Shown one piece after another: positions 11,142-21,300 of a stretch of DNA of 64,000 nucleotides (its first letter is position 1; each line of letters starts with the position of its first letter). Made by a program: the position numbers and the translations under genes. Below the pieces are notes generated by a model. That model was not told the origin of the DNA. It did no database searches and worked only from the letters and a program-made list of their open reading frames with translations. The stretch lies in NCBI GenBank assembly GCA_029891385.1, contig CM057233.1, positions 28,069,852 through 28,133,851 of the forward strand. Reading direction: 5' to 3'. Source of the stretch: Erythroxylum novogranatense (taxonomy: Eukaryota > Streptophyta > Magnoliopsida > Malpighiales > Erythroxylaceae).

Positions 11142-11638
11142 TGTTAAGTCAAACCACACTTCACGTATTTAATAATTTTGATGACAAACAAAGAGAAATA
11201 TACAATGAAAAGTAGATAGACGCATGAACAAATGAAAAGTAGATGGACGCAAGAGAAGTAACAACAGCTGAAGGAGAAAAATCAGCGAAGCAAAAAAGCA
11301 ATGAACGAGAAAAATCAGAAGCAAAAAACAGCTGAAAGAGAAAAATCAGCAGAAGCAAAAAACAGCCGAAGTTAAAAATCAACTGAAGCAAACACCTGAC
11401 AGAAGCTTTACAACAAAAAGCAGACGGAAGCTTTATAAGAAAAAAGCAGACGGAAGCTTCATAAAAGAAAAGCAGACGGAAGCTTTACAAGTGAAAAGCA
11501 GACGGAAGAGAAAAGCAGCCGATACAAAAATCAGACGGAACAAAGAAACATAAGTTTTAGTTAGTTACGGACTCAAACTGAATAACCGTTTCTTTCAAGA
11601 TTCAAGAAGCACATATTCAAGAAACAGTTGAAGACCCG
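11142..11638 (+). repeat. Truncated copia LTR start with minisatellite
   Basis: Begins TGTTAAGTCAAACC right after the polypurine tract. From about 11,395 to 11,545 a unit of roughly 29 bases built on AAAGCAGACGGAAGCTTTA is repeated about five times. The fragment ends abruptly where unit 2 begins (ACTAAGTGAAGATC), so only the first ~500 bases of the LTR are present. Confidence 0.65.
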
Positions 11639-12079
11639 ACTAAGTGAAGATCGCTTTAAAGAAATCAGACGCAACCTCAATATGATGATGTTAACGGACC
11701 ATCCATCTGGTTTTTCATAAAGACAAAACACACAGACGGAGGAGTTAACGGACCATCCATCTGTTTTTTTTATAAAGACAAGACAGACAGACGGAGGAGT
11801 TAACGGACCATTCATCTGGTTTTTCTTTTTAAAGACAAGACAGTGGAACGGTGGAATTAACAGCGTTAGACGGTTTCAGACTTAAAACTTCTTTCACAAG
11901 GAAAAATTTAAGAGAGAAAAAGGCTGTCAGATCATCGAGAAGTACAATCGTTCTAGAATTTGCCATAAAATCCCTCAAAACTGACTTTTGGGATTTCTAC
12001 CGAATCGAGAAATTGCTGCTTCTCTGAAATCTCTCTGAAATCTTTTCAACCAAGTTCCTACTCAATCAGAATCAGCAAG

Positions 12080-14394
12080 ATGAATGTCAAGCCTATTTTG
12101 CGAGTTGATCCAGGAGCAAACTGGGGAAGATTGGTAAACTTCGAAGAACTAAGAAAGGAACAAATGGATATAGAGCCAGAGATAATAGCGGCAGGTTGGA
12201 GAAACTTCTTTCAAATACGAGATCAAGTCTATCTCAAAGAAGTTTATGAGTTCTGGAAGAATACTAAAACAGTGGACGATACAATCGTGTCATATGTAGA
12301 AACACACCCTGTTATAGTAACGAAGGAGTTAGTGGAGAAAGTCACTTTGAATGTCCAGGAGTGGAGTTCAACCTTTAACATGGTGAAATGGATGACTAAG
12401 TTGAAGATGAGCGAAGATGAAGTTACTCGTCAACTTTATGGACGTAACAACCCAATGAAAGGAGAGCCTCTTGGTGGTACCAAAAGCAAGGTATTGTTCG
12501 CGGTTCTTTGTGACTGTGTGTTACCTAGAATAGGTTCACGACATCAGGTCACTACCCTGGATGAACAATGTATCCTTCATCTTCTGAATCATCAACCAAT
12601 AGATTTACCATTTCTGATTTTTAACTATATGGTAAAATCAATAAAGGATACGAACACCCTTCCGTATGGGATGTTGTTGACAAGAATATTTAGAGAAGCT
12701 GGCATCAGATTGGATTGGGGAGTTCGACAGAAGGTATCTATTAGAAGCTACATAGATTCAACATCGATTGCCAAAATGGGTCTGAGATTTTCAGATAGAA
12801 AAGGGCGAAGCACCAAGAAAACCAACAACCGAGGGGAGCCAATCTGAAGAAATCCTCTATGAAGGGAACAACATCACATTCTCAGGAACCAAAGTCGAGA
12901 AGTGTTCGATTCTTTGAATCAGGTAACTTAAAACGTAAAGGGGAACCTCTGCTGAGTGACATTCCAAAGCAAGCAAAAAGGTCACCCAGAGCTGAAACTG
13001 TGCGACAAAAAGAAGCCACTCAATCCACACAATCAAGCCATTCAAAGCATTATGAAGGGCCGAGATCAAAAGCTACAAAGTCATTGTCATCAATCCTTGA
13101 AAGATTGAAACTCAATCTCAAGGAAGTGGAAGAAAAGAAAAGAAGAACACGAGAAGAGAAAATGCAATCTAAAAGGTCACCGAGGTTAAAGAAGATGAGT
13201 GCAAGAAAAGAAGAAACTTCAACAACAGAGACAGAGTCTAAGAATGCAAGGCTAGAAACGATCTATTGTTGATCTTGTTGATTTCTTGAAGCTAATGTGG
13301 AACACTCATGAAGATAGTGTGGAAGTTATTACGGGTAATATTAAGGATTCTCACAATGTCCTTAATAATACATTTTTGAAGAAGTAGTTTTACTACTTTT
13401 CGGTCTTCAATTGTCCATAAACAAGTTGCTACACATGTTATGGGACGAAGGCTACTAAAAAGTTGTGAATGTAATGACCAATGTTCCATCCAAGTATTTA
13501 ACCTTCGAAAAGAAAGTTGGGAACATAGATTGGTTATTACAGAGGAGAAGAAGACCAAATCTGTTATCATCCGAGACAAACCAAAAGATTTGTCAAAGCC
13601 TTCTTCAAATCAGTTGAATATGATAATGGCATTTTACATCATTGGATAGGGGCTACAAAAACTTTTATGATCAATCAAGAGAGTTGCAAAAGAACCATAT
13701 CCACGAGCCATTTGGAGGCGTCTCACTTCTTATCCAATCTTGGGCGATCTGATGATCAAGGTGGTACCGATTTACAACCACCAAATTTTTGAACTCAAGT
13801 ATGAGAAAATGAAGTGAAAGTTCAACCACACCGATCTTGGATGACATGACTTCGATCGATTGCGAAGCGGTGAAACCGATTGATGAAGCATGTGAAAAGA
13901 AAAGAAGTGGTACCTCTATCTGCGTTTATCAAGATCCAGGATCAAGCCAAACTGAGGCTACAGCAGATGATCCACAGGGAGGCACTATCAGAAAGGGTCA
14001 ATATTACTCACTTCTGATTGGCAACTCAGAATGTTGTTATACTATTTTACAGAACATTCTGCGAAATCGACCTCTGTAGGAAATCAACTCAATTGCAGAA
14101 GCTATGCCATGGTTTGGAAGCACTGTTCTACGTATACGTGATCCCTTTGATCTTGATATTCCTGAACAAGCTGTATATGTTCCTCCACCTCTCCTACAAA
14201 TCATTGAATCAAATGTCTCAAAAGAGGAAGCTTATACAACAACAGTTGCTATTGTTGAAAAGCAAGTTGTTGAGACAGAATCCTCGACTGTAGCTGAATC
14301 ATCAACTTTAAAGAAGCAAGTTCAGAAACTTGATAAGGATATGAAGAAAATTAAGAAGATGCTGAAAAAGTTGATGAAGCAGATTGGGAAATAG
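12080..14394 (+). pseudogene. SIRE-type copia envelope-like ORF, copy 2 (less damaged)
   Basis: Opens with an uninterrupted 255-codon frame (12,080-12,847) starting MNVKPILRVDPGANWGRLVN. It contains MDIEPEIIAAGWRNFF, VYEFWKNTKTVDDTIV, QLYGRNNPMKGEPLGG and LPYGMLLTRIFREAGIRLDW. After a TGA the reading moves to 12,859-13,272, a very basic serine/arginine/lysine stretch (KRSPRAE, KRSPRLKKMSARKEE), then to 13,440-13,650, 13,837-14,079 and 14,104-14,394. The last ends in a coiled coil, QVQKLDKDMKKIKKMLKK, and TAG. At least four frame breaks make it a pseudogene. The 5-kb gag-pol part expected upstream is missing. Function in the family is unknown; the envelope-like name reflects position only. Confidence 0.72.
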
Positions 14395-14562
14395 ATTTTT
14401 TTGATTAATAACAAATAGGGGGAGAAGGAAGAATCGAAGAAGAATCATTTGAAAGGAAAAGCGTATGAATATTTTGTAAAAGCGAAGTTATTTCGATCTC
14501 TTAATACTTCGTATATTTTGATACTTTTCATATTTCTCTAATTCACAGTATTTGTTATCATC

Positions 14563-14576
14563 AAAAAGGGGGAGAA
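14563..14576 (+). other. Polypurine tract, copia, unit 2
   Basis: AAAAAGGGGGAGAA precedes TGTTCAGTCAAACC, the second LTR start. Confidence 0.72.
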
Positions 14577-15270
14577 TGTTCAGTCAAACCAGACTTCACG
14601 TATTAAATAATTTTGATGACAAACAAAGAGAACTATACAACAAAGAGAAATATACAAATGAAAAGTAGTACGCATGAGAAAAATCAATGAAAGGAAGAAA
14701 AGCGAGCGGAAGCTAAAAGAAAAGCGAGACGGAAGCATTTTACTTAAAAATGCATTTAAAGCTAAAAGAAAAGCGAGCGGAAGCACTTTACGAAAGGCAG
14801 ACGGAAGCTAAAAAAAAGCGAGCGGAAGCACTTTACGAAAGACAGAGGAAGCTAAAAGAAAAGCGACGGAACCATTTTACGAAAGATGACGGAAGCTAAA
14901 AAAAACCGAATGAAGCTAAGCAAAAAGCAGACGGAAGCTTTTACGAAAACCGATGAAGCTAAGCAAAAAGCAGACGGAAGCTTTTTTCAAAAGCGGGCGG
15001 AAGCATTTACAAAAGCGAGGCGGAAGCCTTAGGAATGTAAAAGCGGCCGATACAAAAATCGAGGCGGAATCAATTTTGTGTTTCTCTCTAACCCTTACTT
15101 TATCTAAATCGTACTTTTCATATTAACAAGTTTTAAACTAGTTACACATTGACTTACGATAAGTGTTTGAGAGAACAAGTCATATCTCTAAAGGGTTAAC
15201 GATAAGTTTATCACAATTCAACCCGCCTTCTTGTGCATCTTGATCATATTATTGCTCAATATATTAACGT
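14577..15270 (+). repeat. Copia LTR, probable 3' LTR remnant with minisatellite
   Basis: Begins TGTTCAGTCAAACC as in unit 1 and continues past the point where unit 1 was cut. A diverged array of GCGAGACGGAAGC-type units fills about 14,695-15,065. The sequence then passes through GACTTACGATAAGTGTTTGA (near 15,150) to AATTCAACCCGCCTTCTTGT (near 15,216), which resembles the R/U5 end of SIRE-like LTRs. The exact end was not found and no primer-binding site follows. Confidence 0.55.
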
Positions 15271-15449
15271 GTAATTTACTTTGAAGAATTGTAATAATAG
15301 ATAGCATAATATCGTGAATCGCTTGCCGTCTCGTTTCAGTTCCTCGACATCATGTTCAAGTTCAATTTACATTAACATCCAAGTCTGAAATCTGAAGTCG
15401 CCGTCCTCCATTGTTTTCCTAATATCAGGGTCAATTCTATTACGAATTC

Positions 15450-16810
15450 GAGTTTCCTACTCCAGTGCCCATAATGTTTTATAGCAAATCTGATGTAGTT
15501 CGTCAAAGCTCGTTACTTCTCTGACAAGAAAATTGAGCTTCCGTCTGCTTTTCTCATTCGTCTGCTTTTGTGCTTCGATACATTTGTGTTCAGTATAAAT
15601 GCCCGCTTCTCGTCTGTCTTTATGTCTTCGTCTGACGTTTGTATTCTCCATGCTAATTCGTTACGGGATGTTGCCTTGTTCAAGTTCAATTTAGATGAAT
15701 GCTTCCTACTTATATCTTCGTCTAATTTTCTTATTGTCCGTCTGTATTGTTAACTTCGTCTACTTTTTCAACTCCGTGTATATTTTTAACTTCGTCTACT
15801 TTTTCATCTCCGTCTATATTTATAACTTCGTCTACTTTTTCAATTCCATCTATTTTTAAGTTCGTCTACTTTCTCAACTCCATCTGTTTTTCTCTGCTTC
15901 CTCTGTCTTGTCAAGTTCGTGTGTTAGAAGTGAGGAAAAGCGACGATGGAAAACCAACAGAGCAAATCACGTCCGAATTAACAAGCGGGACGATAGAATA
16001 AGCAAATCACCTCCCAATTAAGAAGCGAGGCGATAGAAGTGAAACGACCAAATTCAGATATTGAAAATTAAAATGCAGACTCAAGTAAGACATACAAAGA
16101 CAAAAGTTAGAGCATAAAACTTTACAAAGCGATATGTCTTAAACTAGATGATTCCTCCCGATAATCCTCAAACCTCTGCTTTTGACAGAGGAGTTCCTTT
16201 CGACATGAAAAAATATATCTACAAGGAAAGAGAATGCCAACTCCTCTCCTGCTCAACTCCGTCTTCATTGAAGTTCCTCGCTTTTCAATAGCTCTTACCC
16301 AAAACCGATTCACACATTATGAATGACTACAAGAAAGATCAACATTGTTACAATCTTTCCATTAGATTATCTGTCGATATAACAACATTCTTCATTCGGT
16401 GCTTGCTATTTTCTTAGAATCTGCTTCTTTTTTGTACACAATCTTCATACTCAAACACGCCCACACTCAATGCTTTCAACCGCTTCGATTCTTCTTTCTT
16501 GAATCTTTCTGAAAGCAGTTAATCGATTAACTTCCTAACTAACTCGAATCGACTCTTGATCGCTTCTGATTCTTCTCCTGCGTCATTATTCACGTCTTCG
16601 TCTGCTTTTACTATTTGCATCTGCATCGCTTTAGTATTCACGTCTGCGTCATTTTATGCTGCGTGATCCGCTTTGTTGAAGATTTTCCACTAGATTATCT
16701 ATCCAAAGATAACAACCGCTTTTGCTTTCATCTACTTTTGAACTTTCGTCGTTCTTCTTCTTTCGCTCGCTTTTCAACGTCTTACTACTTGAACGTATTT
16801 TTGCTTCTTT
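15450..16810 (-). repeat. Inverted copia LTR debris
   Basis: Contains many CGTCTGCTTTT and CTTCGTCTA strings, the reverse complement of the AAAAGCAGACG units on the left. Near 16,490-16,570 the TTCTTGAATC..GCAGTTAATCG..CTAACTAACTCGAATCG block is the reverse complement of the 11,560-11,620 LTR sequence. Together with 14,577-15,270 it forms a head-to-head arrangement of related LTRs. Confidence 0.5.
15750..15890. repeat. Minisatellite, unit about 36 bp, about four copies
   Basis: AACTTCGTCTACTTTTTCAA followed by TCCGTCTATATTT-like sequence recurs at about 15,750, 15,788, 15,825 and 15,858 with small changes. It lies inside the inverted LTR debris. Confidence 0.75.
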
Positions 16811-16817
16811 GAGCATG

Positions 16818-17330
16818 TTCTTGTTCTTCTTTATTTAAAGCGATTCGGTTGATGTCATTTCCAATTCGATTAAATTTCACTTACCAATTCCATAATTCTT
16901 CTTGGAGTATCTGAATTGACTAATCCTTCTTGGAAAACATGTAACCCCATAAATCTACAAAGCGAGATATCGAGGCGTCTTTGCGTTATATCGAATAATC
17001 TTCTAACCGCTATAATAATGTCAAATACTACCAATAACGTATTGCGTAAGTATTTTCTTCTTTCATCGCTTTTCAACGTCTTACTACTTCAACGTATTTT
17101 TACTTCTTTGAGCTTGCTCTTGTTATTCTTTATTTAAAATACTTGATTGATGTCATTTCAACTCGGATTAAATTTGACTTACCAATTCCATAATTCTTCT
17201 TCAAGTATCTGAATTGACTAATCAAATCTACAAAGCGAGATATCGAGGCGTCTTTTCGTTATATCGAATAATCTTCTAATCGCTATAATAATGTCAAATA
17301 CTACCAATAACGTATTGTAAGTAAACCAAC
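16818..17330 (+). repeat. Tandem pair of ~290-bp repeats (dispersed repeat copies 2 and 3)
   Basis: The block from TCTTGTTCTTCTTTATTTAA through CGAGATATCGAGGCGTCTTT to CTACCAATAACGTATTG occurs at 16,818-17,043 and again at 17,111-17,317. The first part is also present at 3357-3470. Confidence 0.7.
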
Positions 17331-18342
17331 TAGGAAAATCATTTCGAGATCTTGACCTTTATTTAATAAGACGCAACTCTTCAAGTCTCACCTTCCATAT
17401 GGTCCCTAACAAATCTATATTTAAACTTTATATCCTTTCTCCTCTAACTTGATTCAAACAATTCCCGCCTCTTCATTTCCTTCTTCTTGTTTAACCTAAA
17501 TACACCACATTCTCCATTCCAGGAAAGATAAAGAATAGTCGAGGTTATAGTGAATCATAAAGATAGCTAATGATCTCAAAGAAGTAAACTTCCGATTAGG
17601 AAATTTATGAAGCACACATTAAAAACTTATAGATTAACATATCTTTTATACCGCAGACGTCGATAGTAGTATATATAAACTATTTTATCTTATCTCGAAA
17701 GAAAGTTATTTCATCTTAGATTCTTCTCCCAACCGATGATTATTTCATTACATTTTCAAATTATTTTTATTTAATCGTAAATCTTAAATTTTGCCTGCGT
17801 ATAAATTCATTGGCGATTTTCATCAAGCGTTCTTGCGGTGTTAACCTGCTAGTTCTATAGAAATGGAGATTAACCTTGTGACCAAAGACCCAACTGCTTC
17901 AGTGATGAATTATTCAGCATCATGATCCCCTTGATCAACTTCCTTGCAACTAACTGCCCTTTAGTGATCTTTAGGTGTGTAGGTAGTAGATATTCTAGAC
18001 CCAAATCGTTCTAGCAGCAAGATGTAACAGAGGTGAGAAGCATAATCCTCGAAGCATCGGGTAGGAGCCGTAAGAGGAACACCATAAGTTATTATAGGAG
18101 ATAGGAGATATGTTCCTGTGGATCCCGCATTAGTTGGTGTTGGTCCCACTTTTAGCTTAAGTATTGTGGCTATTGTCCTTCGTTAATGATGACGAAAGAA
18201 ACTGGAATTCCCTAAAATACCGACCCTAAAGAGGAAGTTGATGTGATAATACTGATATTACACACGCCAAATTCAAATGGTGGTGTGGTGGTCTGATTCT
18301 GATAAGATAAGTTTTTAAGGTTTGAGTGGGGGAAGTGCGAGC
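17331..18342. other. Upstream region of the PPR gene
   Basis: AT-rich, with no gene recognised. The last few hundred bases should contain the promoter and leader of the plus-strand PPR gene; no clear TATA box could be chosen. It separates the transposon block from the first host gene. Confidence 0.4.
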
Positions 18343-21300
18343 ATGTCATGCACTGGTGTGCTTACCATAGTATCATCCCCTTCAAAGGTATGCAAGACCA
18401 ACTCGCTTTCTTGTTCTGCTGTTGCTACTTCCTCTCCTACTGCTAATGAACACCAAGTGAGTTCTGTTTGTGAGAAGACCAATGCCTCTCACAATTTTAG
18501 CTATAGCAGAGCTTCTCCGTCTGTGAGATGGCCTCATCTTAAACTCACTGAAATTCGCCCTTCACCTTCTAACCAATTCACTGTTTCTTCGCCACCATTT
18601 ACCCATTTAGTAGAACAAGTATCCGATTCTGAGGAAAATGATGGGGACCAGGTTGTCACCACTTCACAGTCTTTGGAGATGGATGATGAGACTCAAGAAA
18701 AACTGGGGAGACCTAGCAGAACTAGGGTTAAGAAAGTGACCAAACTTGCCCTCAAAAGGGCCAAAGATTGGAGAGAGAGGGTAAAATTCTTGACTGATAA
18801 GATTTTAGAGTTGAAACCAGACCAGTTTGTAGCCAACGTGTTGGATGATAGGAAGGTGCAGATGACACCAACGGACTTTTGCTTTGTAGTGAAATGGGTT
18901 GGCCAGCAGAACTGGCAGCGTGCTTTGGAGGTCTATGAATGGTTAAATTTGCGCCATTGGTATTCCCCTAATGCTCGAATGCTTGCCACAATACTGGCTG
19001 TCCTGGGAAAGGCAAACCAGGAATCCCTAGCTGTGGAAATATTCACCAGGGCAGAGCCCTCAATTGGTATTACTGTGCAAGTGTACAACGCCATCATGGG
19101 CGTTTATGCAAGATCTGCTAGGTTCAATAAGGTTCAAGAACTGCTTGATTTGATGCGCCAGAAAGGATGTCAGCCAGACCTTGTTAGTTTCAATACTTTG
19201 ATAAATGCTCGAATGAAGGTGGGTGCAATGACACCAAATTTGGCTGTTGAGCTTTTGAATGAGGTTAGGAGATCAGGGCTTACACCCGATATAATTACCT
19301 ATAACACTCTTCTTAGTGCTTGTTCTCGAGAGTCAAATTTGGATGAGGCCATGAAGGTTTTTGATGATATGGAGAGACATCATTGTCAACCTGATCTTTG
19401 GACTTACAATTCTATGATATCAGTTTTTGGAAGATGTGGTTTGTCAGGAAGGGCAGAACGGCTTTTTAATGAATTGGAGACCAAAGGATTTTTTCCAGAT
19501 GCGGTGACATACAATTCATTGTTGTATGCGTTTGCAAGAGTAGGTAATATTGATAAGGTGAAAGAAATATGTGAGGAAATGGTTAAAATGGGTTTTATCA
19601 TGGATGAGATGACATATAACACTCTTATCCACATGTATGGAAAACAAGGTCATTATGATCTGGCATTGCAGCTTTATAGAGAAATGAATTCATCAGGTCG
19701 AAGTCCTGATGCCATTACTTACACCGTTTTGATTGACTCACTTGGGAAAGCAAATAAGATAGCAGAAGCCACAAGGGTGATGTCAGAGATGTTGAATGCT
19801 GGAGTTAAGCCTACTTTGAGAACTTACAGTGCCTTGATATGTGGATATGCAAAGGCTGGGATGCGAGTGGAGGCAGAAGAAACTTTTAATTGCATGCTTA
19901 GGTCCGGAATTAGACCTGATCAGCTGGCATACTCTGTTATGTTGGATATATTTCTAAGATTTAATGTTACAAATAAAGCAATGATGCTATATAAAGAAAT
20001 GATTCATGATGGTATCACTCCAGATCTTGCTCTATATGAGGTATTCCTCCGAACTCTCAAAAAGGAAAATAAAGTGGACGATATTGAAAAGATAGTCAGA
20101 GATATGCAGGAAGTTTGTCGTATGAAACCACAAGCTATGTCTTCAATTCTTGTTAGTGCTGAATGTTATGACACAGCTGCTGAAATGCTGAAATTGGCTA
20201 TGATTAACAGCAATGATCTAGATGGTGAGAATCTGTTGTCTATTTTAAGATCATATAGCTCTTCTGGTAGGCACTCTGAAGCATTTGAGTTGCTTGGGTT
20301 CTTGAAGAAGCATTCTTCCAAATCCAATCAATTGATAACAGAGGCTATAATTTTTATGCTTTGCCAGACTGAGCAGTTGGATGCTGCTCTAGAGGAATAT
20401 GGTTGTAACAGAGCATGCAGACTTTTTACAGGGAGTTGTATGATGTATGAATCCTTGATTCGGTGCTGTGAAGAAAATGAGCGCTTGGCTGAAGCTTCTC
20501 AAATATTTTCTGACATGAAATTCTATGGTGTTGAACCTAATGAATGTCTGTATGAGAGAATGGTGCTTTTGTACTGCAAGCTGGAGTTCCCGAGATGGCC
20601 CAAAATATGATTGATGTGGCACTGAAGAAAGGCAAACAAATTGATAATATCTCCATCTATGTTCATGTGATTGAAGCCTATGGGAAATTAAAAATTTGGC
20701 AGAGAGCAGAGAGCATGGTGGGAAATCTTAGGCAAACATGTATCACTGTGGATCGTAGGGTCTGGAATGCCTTGATACAAGCTTATGCTGCAAGTGGTTG
20801 TTATGAGCGGGCCAGGGCTGTGTTTAATACAATGATGAGAGATGGTCCTTCTCCAACTGTAGATTCCATTAATGGCCTTTTGCAGGCTTTAATAGTAGAT
20901 GGCAGACTAAATGAGATGTATGTTGTTATTCAGGAATTGCAAGATATGGGTTTTAAGATAAGTAAAAGTTCTATTCTACTGACACTTGATGCATTTGCAA
21001 GGGCAGAGAATATATTTGAAGTGAAGAAGATATACCATGGAATGAAGGCTGCTGGTTATTATCCTACCATGCATCTTTACAGGACAATGATTGGTTTGTT
21101 ATGCAGGGAAGTCGAGTAAGGGATGTTGAGGCCATGGTTTCTGAGATGGAAGAGGCAGGATTCAGGCCTGATCTTGCAATATGGAATTCTATGTTGAAGT
21201 TATATACTGGAATAGATGATTTTAGAAAGACAGCTCATGTTTACCAGAGGATTAAGGAAGATGGACTTATACCAGATGATGATACTTACAATACATTGAT

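Larger units (their letters stand above)
8279..11638 (+). repeat. Tandem unit 1: RNase H tail, envelope-like ORF, polypurine tract, LTR start
   Basis: The sequence from ACTAAGTGAAGATC onward recurs from 11,639. Offsets between equivalent points are 3360 (unit start), 3428 (envelope-like ATG) and 3435 (LTR start). The change in offset is mostly due to an extra ~55-bp leader repeat in unit 2. The unit ends with about 500 bases of LTR. Confidence 0.75.
11639..14576 (+). repeat. Tandem unit 2 of the copia 3' module
   Basis: Repeats unit 1 from the RNase H tail (the SEDRFKEIRRNLNM-type end) through three ~55-bp leader repeats (about 11,690-11,850), the envelope-like ORF and the polypurine tract. 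It is less frameshifted than unit 1. Confidence 0.75.

Noticed and set aside
11395..15890. Regularly spaced repeats that might suggest a CRISPR array
   Set aside because: Units are contiguous or nearly so with drifting sequence and no unique spacers, and lie inside plant LTRs; these are minisatellites.
17961..18149. 62-codon minus frame upstream of the PPR gene
   Set aside because: No recognised motif and no supporting neighbour; probably chance.
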